From: an uncultured Bacteroidia bacterium
GTDB lineage: Bacteria; Bacteroidota; Bacteroidia; Bacteroidales; Prolixibacteraceae
NCBI GenBank assembly: GCA_903904515.1
Contig: CAIVCR010000122.1
Span: 1 to 46,182, forward strand
Direction of reading: 5' to 3'
Length of the DNA stretch: 46,182 nt
The notes beneath the pieces were generated by a model that did not search any database, had not been told where the DNA came from, and saw nothing but the letters and a program-made list of their open reading frames with translations. Of this stretch, positions 16,255 to 24,748 are shown piece after piece. The translations under genes were made by a program, and so were the position numbers. Each line of letters starts with the position of its first letter. Within the stretch, counting starts at the first letter, position 1.

Positions 16255-17220
16255 TTAGTAAATGAGCGATATATTATCCACCCAGAATTTGGATTCCGGA
16301 GATCCGATAAAATCAATCCCCTGATAACTCGAATTAAAGTACATAACCAGATTAGTGGGAGTCAAATCACCACTTCCCCAGTTTTTTTCAACCAGCTGAA
16401 CCATCGAACCTTTTGAGTTTTTTACATACATTGGTCCGACAAAGGGGATAAGTCCCATCTTTTGAGGATCATAAAATGACTCCCTGCTAATGTCACCATA
16501 CAGAACAGGAAAGATTGCTCCGTTGATCCATTGATTATGGGTATCGTTGAAAAATGTCCGTATTCCCCCTATCCGTGTTGCAAATACATTACCGTCGGCC
16601 TCCTCCCATCTCTTTTGGAGAATACAACAGAACTCGGCCATATCTTTACCAACAACTGGAATTCCGTGCTTATCTGAATTTATCCGGTTTTCTCCCGGCG
16701 AACATTTATAATCGAATCTGACAGCCTTGGGAAGCTTTGTAAAGGGGATTCCATGGTTCATCTTCTTTATTGGTGACTTAATACTTCTGACCGGTTCAAT
16801 CAATTCCCCAAGAAAGATCGCACCCGTAACCAACACATCCATTGCGAATCCTAAAGCATGAATCCCCCTAATCCGGGTTTCCATCCGACAACAAAACCCA
16901 CTGTCCCTTTTTTCAGGAAAGACACAGGCACTTGCAATATCTATCCCAAGTTTGGCATGCAGATTCGAGGTTGCCCATGGAGATAAAACCAGTGAAGTTG
17001 CTGATTTCAGACCGGAACCACTTTCTTCACCAATCTGAAATAACCCTGTAGTTTCCCCTCCGATAATAAAGGATTCTTTAACAGGAAGGGAATACCATTT
17101 GTCAAGATTTTCATAATTCAACTGACCAAACGGATCGGTTAACCTTTCCTGGGAATTCACGCCACCCGAAATAAAGATCAGAAAAAGAACAATTAATGTT
17201 CCGTAATTATTTCTCAGCAT
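16255..17220 (-). CDS. Exported PCMD (putative carbohydrate metabolism domain) protein
   Basis: This 321-residue protein has a signal peptide (about 1-23, TLIVLFLIFISGGVNS). The rest resembles the PCMD family seen beside Bacteroidota glycan-use genes. Recognisable stretches are NLHAKLGIDIASACVFPEKR, HGIPFTKLPKAVRFDYKCSP, DMAEFCCILQKRWEEADGNV and the end FNSSYQGIDFIGSPESKFWV followed by DNISLIY. PCMD domains form a beta-sandwich and are thought to bind carbohydrate. Two FCC motifs are unusual. The 5' end overlaps the hydrolase gene by 14 bases, so it is co-transcribed with the hydrolase and probably with the HMG-CoA reductase gene. No enzyme activity can be assigned. Confidence 0.7.
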   Translation of the reverse strand: MLRNNYGTLIVLFLIFISGGVNSQERLTDPFGQLNYENLDKWYSLPVKESFIIGGETTGLFQIGEESGSGLKSATSLVLSPWATSNLHAKLGIDIASACVFPEKRDSGFCCRMETRIRGIHALGFAMDVLVTGAIFLGELIEPVRSIKSPIKKMNHGIPFTKLPKAVRFDYKCSPGENRINSDKHGIPVVGKDMAEFCCILQKRWEEADGNVFATRIGGIRTFFNDTHNQWINGAIFPVLYGDISRESFYDPQKMGLIPFVGPMYVKNSKGSMVQLVEKNWGSGDLTPTNLVMYFNSSYQGIDFIGSPESKFWVDNISLIY

Positions 17221-18016
17221 TTTTGTTCTCCTCTTTTTGAAGGAAGTTTAATGCGATATTATTGAACTCTTCATATTTTTCAATGCTGCTCAGGTGCCCG
17301 CAATTCTTCAAAACCTCGATTTTAACAAATTGATTGGCTGAGCAATAACAGATACAATCTGCAAGAAACGCATGATCCTCATTCCCAGAGATCAGTAAAA
17401 CAGAATCGGATAAAAAAGGAACATTGAAAAGCCCATCCATGCGGAGTTTAACCTCTTCAAGTATAGCCAGCCACAGGGCATATTCCCGTCTTGAAATATC
17501 TTTGGAGGTCTTGATAAACAACTGCCTTGACTTCCGATGATTCCGGTAAGGCATAATAAAATAGGCGACTAATATATAAAGGAAGTGGTTGTTAACATAA
17601 GGGGAGAGATATCTGCCCAGTTTAAGAAGCAGATAAAAACTGGTTTTAATTTTCAACACTGCACCGGTCAAAATGATCGATTTAAATCGATGCGGATTTT
17701 CAAACTCTAAAATTCGTATCAAGGAAGCTCCGAAAGAACACCCAATAAAATTAGCTTTCTCTATTTTGTGGTAATCCATCAACCGAAGTATATCCTTTGA
17801 GACAAAATCAAGTGAGTATTTTCCGGATTCGGGTCCGGGCATATTTTTGGATAACCCATGACCTCTTAGATCAGGCATTAAAATGTTAAAATGGTTTTTG
17901 AAAGCCTTCAACTGCAAGCTAAACGTTCGGGAGTTTCCTCCGATGCCATGGATGAATATAATCCAATCCTTCTCGTTGGAAATAAAATAAAGGCGGTGTT
18001 TCAATAAGTTGTCCAT
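17207..18016 (-). CDS. Alpha/beta hydrolase fold protein
   Basis: This 269-residue protein has the standard fold markers: the oxyanion-hole motif IIFIHGIGGNSRTF, the strand-turn MPDLRGHGLSKN, and a nucleophile elbow GCSFGAS (Ser about residue 95). An acid lies in LLISGNEDHAF and the catalytic His in NCGHLSSIEKY. No signal peptide is seen, so it is probably cytoplasmic. Residues about 120-175 form a helical cap rich in Tyr and Leu. It sits between HMG-CoA reductase (65-base gap) and the PCMD gene (14-base overlap). The context hints at thioester or ester chemistry on a small acyl substrate, but that is speculation; the family covers many reactions. Confidence 0.85.
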   Translation of the reverse strand: MDNLLKHRLYFISNEKDWIIFIHGIGGNSRTFSLQLKAFKNHFNILMPDLRGHGLSKNMPGPESGKYSLDFVSKDILRLMDYHKIEKANFIGCSFGASLIRILEFENPHRFKSIILTGAVLKIKTSFYLLLKLGRYLSPYVNNHFLYILVAYFIMPYRNHRKSRQLFIKTSKDISRREYALWLAILEEVKLRMDGLFNVPFLSDSVLLISGNEDHAFLADCICYCSANQFVKIEVLKNCGHLSSIEKYEEFNNIALNFLQKEENKNAEK

Positions 18017-18081
18017 TTAGGTTGGGTAATTTTAAAGCAGGTGAATATTTTGATGACAACTATATCTTAATTTAAAACAGG

Positions 18082-19374
18082 TTAAATTTGAACCAATTCC
18101 TTTGATTTATCAGGGATATTTCCCCTGCTAAGTAGTTTGTGTGCCCGCGTAAAATCGCCTGCTGTAATGGCACCGGTAATCGATAATTCTCCTGCCAATA
18201 CGATTGCTGCTGCAACTTCAGCAAAAGCCATTGAATTATTATTTCCGGATAGGTTCAGGATGTCGAGGCAGGCCTTTTGAGAAGGTAAGCCAGTGCCTCC
18301 ACCAACTGTACCCACTATAAGATTTGGAAGTGAAACCGAAGCATAAAGATCACCGGCTTTATTGACCTCCATCCGGGTAATCCCCACAGATGATTCACCC
18401 ACACATGCAGCATCCTGACCGCATGCGATATACAAAGCGGCCAAACCATTTGAAAAATGACCATTACTGCCGGTCGTTCCCAGAAGAATCCCACCAACGG
18501 TTGTCATATTCCAGAAGGTGATCAGATCTTCGGGGGTTGTTCGCAAATACTTTTTGACCAGCTCCCGGGTAATTACGACTTCTGATATCACTTTTTTACC
18601 TCTTACTCCTAAAAATGATAATGTGCTTGCCTTTTTATCTCCGGATAAATTTCCTTCAATAAAATATTTCTCCGGTTTAACAGGACTGTTTTCCATTATA
18701 TATTCGCAAACTTTTTGTGTCGCTATCGTAATCATGTTCTGACCTGATGCATCTGCGGTAAAATAATCAAAGTTGACATAGACATAGTTACCCTCTATAG
18801 TTACTTTAATATCAGTCAATTCACCGTGATTTGTCGTTGTTTTAGCCACCCTTTTCAAGTCAGTTGTAATATTGACAATCCAATTGACAAATAGTATGGC
18901 CTTTGTCAGGTTTTCAAAAATAAATCCGGGAGCCCGACTAATCCCTTCATTGATCACCGCAGTAGAACACCCTCCTGCCGCAGTGATCAGTTGCGCTCCC
19001 CGACTGTAGGAGGCAACCAGAGCAGCCTCAGTAGTGGCAAGCGGGACATAATAATCCCCTTGTGCAAAAAGGCCATTAATTCTCAAAGGACCGGCCAATC
19101 CAACAGGAACTTTAACTGTTCCGATAAAGTTTTCAATGTTTCGAGCATAAAGTGACATATCGTCTTTAGTTTGCCCATCTAACAAGATCGCTTTAGATTG
19201 GCTTTCATTGATTATTTCCCATCTTTTTTCCACTAAATTATCATTAACATATATATTGTTAGGTAATTTTACAGTGTCGCTATAATCAGGAGACAACCGA
19301 CTTTCAAAATCCTCTTCCGTCAGTTTCTTAAATATTTTGGTAAAAAATTTACTCGCTTTTTGATAGGTCTTCAT
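18082..19374 (-). CDS. Hydroxymethylglutaryl-CoA reductase, class I
   Basis: This 430-residue protein carries the whole catalytic domain: ENFIGTVKVPVGLAGPL, then VPLATTEAALVASYSRG (catalytic Glu), DASGQNMITIATQ (dinucleotide-binding DAxGxN), GNLSGDKKAST (catalytic Lys), ACGQDAACVGESSVGITRME (catalytic Asp), VGTVGGGTGLPSQ, and TAGDFTRAHKLLSRGN (catalytic His in RAH). All four catalytic residues of the class I enzyme are present. It reduces HMG-CoA to mevalonate with NADPH, the committed step of the mevalonate pathway. There is no N-terminal membrane anchor. No other mevalonate-pathway gene is in the window. It heads an apparent operon with the hydrolase and the PCMD protein. Confidence 0.93.
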   Translation of the reverse strand: MKTYQKASKFFTKIFKKLTEEDFESRLSPDYSDTVKLPNNIYVNDNLVEKRWEIINESQSKAILLDGQTKDDMSLYARNIENFIGTVKVPVGLAGPLRINGLFAQGDYYVPLATTEAALVASYSRGAQLITAAGGCSTAVINEGISRAPGFIFENLTKAILFVNWIVNITTDLKRVAKTTTNHGELTDIKVTIEGNYVYVNFDYFTADASGQNMITIATQKVCEYIMENSPVKPEKYFIEGNLSGDKKASTLSFLGVRGKKVISEVVITRELVKKYLRTTPEDLITFWNMTTVGGILLGTTGSNGHFSNGLAALYIACGQDAACVGESSVGITRMEVNKAGDLYASVSLPNLIVGTVGGGTGLPSQKACLDILNLSGNNNSMAFAEVAAAIVLAGELSITGAITAGDFTRAHKLLSRGNIPDKSKELVQI

Positions 19375-19923
19375 ATTTGTTGTTCGAAATTATTTCCGGC
19401 AATTTAAACTAGATTAATCTTTTCCTTTAATTTATTCAAACATAATAATTATCATATTTTTTGTATGAAATATAACCGAACTTTAAATTATGAAATATTT
19501 GAATCGATTTTTTTACATGCATTTTCATTCTTTTTGATTTTCTTTGACGTATGATTTATTTACCTAATCCATATTTTACGTAAATTATCTTTATTAACAT
19601 CATGTTTATTTTATGCTAAGAAATATTAATATTATTTAAAAAAACCTCAAAGGTAGTCATTTTTAATCAACAAATATAATCATAAGTATCCTTCTGTCAA
19701 TATTTTTTTCATGCCAGATCAGGAAGTTGAATATCCTAAAATAGACTGTTTATCCTATACCCGATCGGTAGTTTTTAATGATCTGGTTAGTATACTTCTC
19801 AGAGGTATTCAGGATAAATAATTCAAATAACATAAAATTTAGCAATAAAATAATTTGCAATCTCCAATTAATCCGCAGTCTGCCATTATCTTCGCACTTT
19901 TTAAGCAAATAAACTCTCTAAAT
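19375..19923. other. 549-base AT-rich divergent gap, no gene
   Basis: This stretch between hmgR (minus) and the TonB receptor (plus) is strongly AT-rich, with no convincing coding frame. It contains possible minus-strand -7 elements TACCTTTG (19648-19655) and TATATTTG (19672-19679), which would give the reductase a leader of about 270 bases. The plus-strand element of the receptor is at 19887-19894. Confidence 0.5.
19887..19894 (+). promoter_or_regulatory. -7 promoter element of the TonB receptor gene, decides its start
   Basis: TATCTTCG followed by GCACTTTTTA parallels the FKBP promoter at 276-283. A transcript starting near 19901 would exclude the in-frame TTG at 19855 and support the ATG at 19924. 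Confidence 0.5.
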
Positions 19924-22308
19924 ATGAATCAGGGTAAAAAATCGTCCCTTAATTATTGTGCGTCATTTTTTTTATTTTTTCTCCTGTTTACAAGTATACA
20001 GCCTGGATTCGGTCAGTACACTCAGACCGTCAGGGGTAAATTAACAGATAAAGTTACCTCCTCCACACTGCCTGGAGTAACGGTTGTTTTAAACGACAAA
20101 TCGTTGAATATTGGAACTTTCTCCGATTCAAACGGGGAATTTGTACTGAAAAATGTCCCTGTCGGAAGAAATAGTTTTACATTTTCCTTTATTGGATATG
20201 AACCTGTTTTTATAAAGGATATTGTGGTCAGTTCAGGTAAGGAATTGATTCTCAATGTCGATATGGTTGAGAAGATTCAGGAGCTTGAACAGGTTGTGAT
20301 AAAAGCCTACCGCAAAGGGGAAGTTATCAATAAGATGGCAAGTGTCAGTGCGCAATCATTTTCAGTTGAAGAGACTGAGCATTTTGCTGGCAGCTGGTCA
20401 GATCCTGCCCGTATGGCCACAAATTTTGCCGGAGTCGCATCAGGGAATGACACCCGAAATGATATTATTATCAGGGGAAATTCTCCCAATGGATTGTTAT
20501 GGCGACTGGAGGGTGTAGACATCCCGAATCCAAACCATTTTGCAGTGCAGGGGACTTCGGGGGGACCGGTTTGTATGCTCAACAGCAATCTCTTAACCCG
20601 GTCGGATTTTTTTACCGGTGCTTTTCCTGCCCAGTATGGGAATGCTGTAGCCGGGGTTTTCGATCTGAACATGCGAAACGGGAACAATGAGAAACAGGAA
20701 TTTATCCTTCAAACCGGATTAAATGGTTACGAAGTTGGGATTGAAGGGCCATTCTCAAAGAAATCAAAAGGCTCATTTTTAATCAATGGGAGATATTCGT
20801 TTCTGGACCTGCTTCAGAAGATGGGATTTAACATTGTTGGTGGTGCGGTACCCACCTATTCCGATTTAAATTTTAAAATTTCTCTTCCTGCAGGCAAGGG
20901 GGGGATTATATCCATATTTGGTCTTGGGGGTATTGATAAGATAAATGCCCCGGCAGATAAAAGCACCGATCAGTTTAACCCGATAGCCAATGCCGATTTG
21001 GTAAACAAAACCTCCACAGGTGTTGTCGGGATAGGCCATGACATCATACTGGGTGAGAAATCAAAATTGCATACAGCCATCTCATTTTCTGGTCAAAAGA
21101 CCTTTATAAAAGTGGATTCAATAATGCCCGATAACAGCCGGGAACTCTATTATGCGTCCAATATTCTTGAGAAGCAAATCACTGTGTCGACCCATTACAC
21201 CCGAAAGATAGACTCAAAAAATACGATTTCCCTTGGCATTGGGATAAAAAACAAAGGGATTGACCAGTTAGACAGTGCAAAATATGAAGGGCGTTATGCA
21301 AAACTGATCGATTTAAAAAACGAGCACTTTCAGTTAATGCAGGGATTTATTGAATGGAAACACCGGGTAACGACCCAGTTTAATTTTTATGGAGGAATAC
21401 ATTCCCAGTATCTATTTTTAAACGGAACCAAAACTCTTGAACCACGTCTGGGACTGAGCTATAATTACACGGAGAAACAAACCATTAATTTTGGATTTGG
21501 AATTCACGCCCAAACTCAGACACTCCCGGTATATTTTGCCCGAAATATTAAAGATACTCTCTCCCGGGAGTTACAGCCTGGTGAAAACCTCGATTTTACG
21601 AAAGCACGTCACTTTGTTTTTGGCTACAACTACAAGTTTGCTACCAGCTGGAACCTGAAACTCGAAGCCTATTATCAGGATTTATGGGACATCCCGATTG
21701 AAAAAACCCCATCGAGCTTTTCGGTTGTAAATCTTGGCGCGACTTATTACAATGGGACTCAGGATAAGGTCGATCTGGTGAATAAAGGGTTGGGGAAGAA
21801 CTATGGTATTGAGATGACTCTGGAACATTACCTGAACAGGAACTGGTACCTGTTAAATACAACATCGGTATTTAAGTCAATGTATAAAGCAAGCGACGCG
21901 AAGTGGCGGGAGACTGTGTTTTCAACTGGTTTTGTGAACAATACACTCTTAGGATTTGAATACCCGGTAGGAAAGCATTCATCGCTTGATTTCAACCTCC
22001 GATTTGTCTGGAGTGGCGGATTGCGGCAAAAATTCATTAATAAAGAGGCATCCCGAACAACGGGATATCTTGTTTATGATGAGGACAAAATCTATTCGGA
22101 TCAAACCAAAGATTACATGAAACTCGATTACAAGATGACCCTAAGGCATAATTTAAGACATACAACAATAGAGTTCGCGATTGATATTGCAAATCTTACC
22201 GACCGGAAAAATATATTTTCCCAATCGTTTAATCCTCAAAAAGGGGTAGATACATTTACGTACCAGCAGGGATTTTTACCTACAGCATTGTTCAGAGTAA
22301 CATTTTAA
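19924..22308 (+). CDS. TonB-dependent outer-membrane receptor with N-terminal CarboxypepD-like domain
   Basis: With the ATG at 19924 the protein has 794 residues and a good signal peptide (FFLFFLLFTSIQPGFG). Residues about 33-115 are a carboxypeptidase-regulatory-like beta domain (GKLTDKVTSSTLPGVTVVL, then DSNGEFVLKNVPVG, then FSFIGYEPVF). The TonB plug domain follows (about 125-260, with IIIRGNSPNGLLWRLEGVDI), and then a 22-strand-type barrel ending in an aromatic residue (LFRVTF). It differs from SusC proteins in length, and no SusD partner is adjacent. Receptors of this type import siderophores, cobalamin, peptides or other ligands using TonB energy. The ligand is not identifiable from sequence. 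Confidence 0.9.
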   Translation: MNQGKKSSLNYCASFFLFFLLFTSIQPGFGQYTQTVRGKLTDKVTSSTLPGVTVVLNDKSLNIGTFSDSNGEFVLKNVPVGRNSFTFSFIGYEPVFIKDIVVSSGKELILNVDMVEKIQELEQVVIKAYRKGEVINKMASVSAQSFSVEETEHFAGSWSDPARMATNFAGVASGNDTRNDIIIRGNSPNGLLWRLEGVDIPNPNHFAVQGTSGGPVCMLNSNLLTRSDFFTGAFPAQYGNAVAGVFDLNMRNGNNEKQEFILQTGLNGYEVGIEGPFSKKSKGSFLINGRYSFLDLLQKMGFNIVGGAVPTYSDLNFKISLPAGKGGIISIFGLGGIDKINAPADKSTDQFNPIANADLVNKTSTGVVGIGHDIILGEKSKLHTAISFSGQKTFIKVDSIMPDNSRELYYASNILEKQITVSTHYTRKIDSKNTISLGIGIKNKGIDQLDSAKYEGRYAKLIDLKNEHFQLMQGFIEWKHRVTTQFNFYGGIHSQYLFLNGTKTLEPRLGLSYNYTEKQTINFGFGIHAQTQTLPVYFARNIKDTLSRELQPGENLDFTKARHFVFGYNYKFATSWNLKLEAYYQDLWDIPIEKTPSSFSVVNLGATYYNGTQDKVDLVNKGLGKNYGIEMTLEHYLNRNWYLLNTTSVFKSMYKASDAKWRETVFSTGFVNNTLLGFEYPVGKHSSLDFNLRFVWSGGLRQKFINKEASRTTGYLVYDEDKIYSDQTKDYMKLDYKMTLRHNLRHTTIEFAIDIANLTDRKNIFSQSFNPQKGVDTFTYQQGFLPTALFRVTF

Positions 22309-23282
22309 TCCTGGTTAGTCGGGCTGTTGTCGTGCCGTGCAAACACCGACATAAACCTGCCGGGAACAGGGGTCTCATAACGAACTTCACTCCCTGTATA
22401 AGGATGAATAAAGGCCAGAACTCTTGCGTGCAGACAGGTGCGTCCAATCAGATTAGTCTTTGCCCCATACTTTTTGTCCCCGACAACGGGATGACCAAGT
22501 TCTTTCATATGGACGCGGATCTGATTTTTACGCCCTGTCTCAAGTTTCACTTCAACCAGGGTGATTGCATCTCCGCGCCGCAGAACCTTATAATGGGTAA
22601 TCGCCTCATCCCCTTCTCCGGGAACTTTGGTCGAATACATGATCAATGCTTTATTCTCCTTTAAAAACGAACGGATGGTCCCCTCGTCATTTTCCACAAC
22701 CCCTTCCACAACAGCCACATAGGCGCGTTCAATCACAGCCTCATGCCAGGCTCGCTGCATAATGGACTGAACCTCTTCCGACTTGGCAAACATCATTATC
22801 CCCGAGGTATCGCGGTCAAGCCGATGCACCACAAAGATGCGGTTATTGGGATCGGCCCGTTTTACATGCCCGCTAAGAATGCTATAGGTTGTCAGCAGTT
22901 TCTCTTTTGCTGTTGCGATGGAGAGCATTCCGGCCTCCTTCTCAATGACAATGATATACGGATCTTCAAAGAGAATCCGTAACCCTTTATATCTGATCTC
23001 TTCAGGTATCTTTCCAAAAGTAATGGTGACCTGCTGCCCCTTCAGGACAGGATAATCAAACTGAGTTATTGTATGGTTTCCAACAGCAACCTGCCTGTGC
23101 GCCAAGAGAGCTTTAACTGTTGTTCGGCTTTTCCCCTTGAGTTGGTCGATTAAGAATTTCAGCAGTTCGGAGTTCTCCTTCACATCGATCTGAATCTGTT
23201 TGGGTGTTCCCTTTTCGAGGTTGGAAGGTTTCTGTTCCATATTCGTTGATTTATGATTGTCTTTCCCGCCTGCATTTAGCAT
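22305..23282 (-). CDS. RluA-family pseudouridine synthase
   Basis: This 325-residue protein has an S4-like RNA-binding region at about residues 38-90 and a pseudouridine synthase domain at about 100-300. The catalytic motif HRLDRDTSGIMMFAK includes the active-site Asp. GRKNQIRVHMKELGHPVVGD and LHARVLAFIHP are also typical. RluA-type enzymes isomerise uridine in 23S rRNA or tRNA; the exact target cannot be assigned. Met1 at 23282 lies inside a small inverted repeat, and Met15 at 23240 (MEQKPSNLE) is a plausible alternative start. The 3' end overlaps the stop of the convergent TonB receptor gene by four bases. Confidence 0.9.
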   Translation of the reverse strand: MLNAGGKDNHKSTNMEQKPSNLEKGTPKQIQIDVKENSELLKFLIDQLKGKSRTTVKALLAHRQVAVGNHTITQFDYPVLKGQQVTITFGKIPEEIRYKGLRILFEDPYIIVIEKEAGMLSIATAKEKLLTTYSILSGHVKRADPNNRIFVVHRLDRDTSGIMMFAKSEEVQSIMQRAWHEAVIERAYVAVVEGVVENDEGTIRSFLKENKALIMYSTKVPGEGDEAITHYKVLRRGDAITLVEVKLETGRKNQIRVHMKELGHPVVGDKKYGAKTNLIGRTCLHARVLAFIHPYTGSEVRYETPVPGRFMSVFARHDNSPTNQD

Positions 23283-23658
23283 GCAGGCTATAAAGGGTCA
23301 AAAGTACAAAAAAAAGGGGCACCAAAGAATAGCTTGCTGAGGTGCCCTGATGAGCGGCAGATCTCACTCAGAACTATCTGACCAATGCGATTAATTTACA
23401 ACAGGTGGTGAGGTGATTGGGGTATTACTTTTTGAGACAATAAAAGTTGATATGGCATAAAACGCATGTTTATTATCGGCTGTTGACTTGAAATTATTGG
23501 TCCAATCCTCGAGGTGGTATTTAGAGTTGAAACTGAATCTTTCACTTTAATATTGGAAAACCATCCCAGGAGTTGCACCCCCTGAAGGACACGAGAGTTT
23601 GATAAACATATTAATTCTTTCGACATATCCTGGTTTTGCAGGAAAGGTGAAAATGCTT
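23283..23658. other. Gap with rluA promoter and a possible coding remnant
   Basis: A TACTTTTG -7 element for the pseudouridine synthase lies on the minus strand at 23299-23306. An inverted repeat GCCTGCAT/ATGCAGGC (23268-23275 with 23281-23288) spans the synthase start codon. Between about 23400 and 23620 the minus strand has protein-like sequence in two frames but no complete gene. Confidence 0.4.
23299..23306 (-). promoter_or_regulatory. -7 promoter element of the pseudouridine synthase gene
   Basis: Reads TACTTTTG on the minus strand, matching TAnnTTTG, 16 bases upstream of the 23282 start. The leader would be very short if that start is used. Confidence 0.45.
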
Positions 23659-24570
23659 CTAGTTTTGTCCCTCAGCAAATTCTGCTCCGAAAACCTTTTT
23701 CAACAAAAAGGAGTCAACTTTTTCGGTATACCTGAAATCGGATGTTCTGAGCAGTTCCAGATAGTCCCTCACTACCTGAGTAGATTTTATTTCAGGATTT
23801 TTAACGATAAACGATTCAAACGACAACCGGGAACTATCGTTTAAAACAGTTGTTTCTGGATCAAAAACCGTTGAACCTTCCGTTCCGGCGAGATAGGCAC
23901 CAAGATATTGTGCATCCTTATCCTGGGCATTACGGATTGAAATAAACCGGGGATACTTCGTGATAAAATGGTCCCAGGTAACAATTCTCGCAACCAGCGA
24001 ATCAGGAGGAATAACCGTTTTGCCGTCTCTTACAAATCGCTCCTTTTGCTCTTCGCTCTCAATGGTCAGGTAATCGCGATATGCAGGCGAGAGTTCATGG
24101 CCAAAATTCTGCAAAAGAAATGGGGTATAGGGTTCAATAAAAAACGCCCCTTCCGAAGAACAAAGGAGTAATCCATGAGTTTCAAGGGATGAGTGAATGG
24201 CGTTTATTGTTTGGACAGAGGGGGAAATCAGAAGTTGATTACTAATCTTCTCATTGTTTTCAAGGTATATCCCTGCCAGATGATTGAAAAAATCGTTTAA
24301 AATGACAAACATTGAGTCGCGCGTGAGGGTATCTGCAACACAGTTCCGGAAAAGAGTACAGGCAGCATCAAGAGAGGAAAGGTCCCCCGGATCGATTGTA
24401 TCGAGAATCCTGCGATAATCTACCGGATTTGTTAATCGGATTTGTGCGATTTTGGCTGTATCGATTGTTACGTCGAATTTCATTTTGGAGCTATCTGCCT
24501 TTCTTTGGGGAGGGTTAAAATTACAGGCATAGAAAAGAGAAATAATCAGAAATATAGAAATATAGCGCAT
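23659..24570 (-). CDS. Lipoprotein of unknown function
   Basis: I do not recognise this family. The start is set at 24570, which gives 303 residues and a clean lipoprotein signal (MRYISIFLIISLFYAC, lipid at Cys16). The longer frame upstream lacks signal-peptide character. The mature protein is mostly helical in appearance, with regularly spaced Leu and acidic residues, and no catalytic motif is evident. Stretches such as EGAFFIEPYTPFLLQNFGHE and DHFITKYPRFISIRNAQDKD look conserved in type. It is transcribed in the same direction as the GH78 enzyme upstream, but a 178-base gap separates them. Predicted location is periplasmic or outer-membrane. Confidence 0.75.
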   Translation of the reverse strand: MRYISIFLIISLFYACNFNPPQRKADSSKMKFDVTIDTAKIAQIRLTNPVDYRRILDTIDPGDLSSLDAACTLFRNCVADTLTRDSMFVILNDFFNHLAGIYLENNEKISNQLLISPSVQTINAIHSSLETHGLLLCSSEGAFFIEPYTPFLLQNFGHELSPAYRDYLTIESEEQKERFVRDGKTVIPPDSLVARIVTWDHFITKYPRFISIRNAQDKDAQYLGAYLAGTEGSTVFDPETTVLNDSSRLSFESFIVKNPEIKSTQVVRDYLELLRTSDFRYTEKVDSFLLKKVFGAEFAEGQN

Positions 24571-24748
24571 AATCGGGAGCGTATCTTTAAAATTCAATGT
24601 TAAGATTCTTTGATTTCCAAAATAAGGTGGAATTCTAACCATATAAAGGTGCAAAATGCAAAATATTTTCTCAAATTTTCGGTTTTTGCCCATTCAATTT
24701 CGATTTTTTATGGTCCATTTACCCTTTTCGCCAGGTGTATCAACCAAA

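Noticed and set aside
18082..18200. Loss of the catalytic His in HMG-CoA reductase (AAGH changed to TAGD)
   Set aside because: The catalytic His of class I enzymes is the one in the following KSH/RAH position, which is retained here.
19711..19822. Short plus-strand ORF (starts MPDQEVEYPK) in the AT-rich gap before the TonB receptor
   Set aside because: It has only 36 codons, no family resemblance and no -7 element at the right distance, so it cannot be told from chance.
19855..19923. Longer N-terminus of the TonB receptor from TTG 19855
   Set aside because: The first 23 residues precede a normal signal peptide, and the -7 element at 19887-19894 lies within them.
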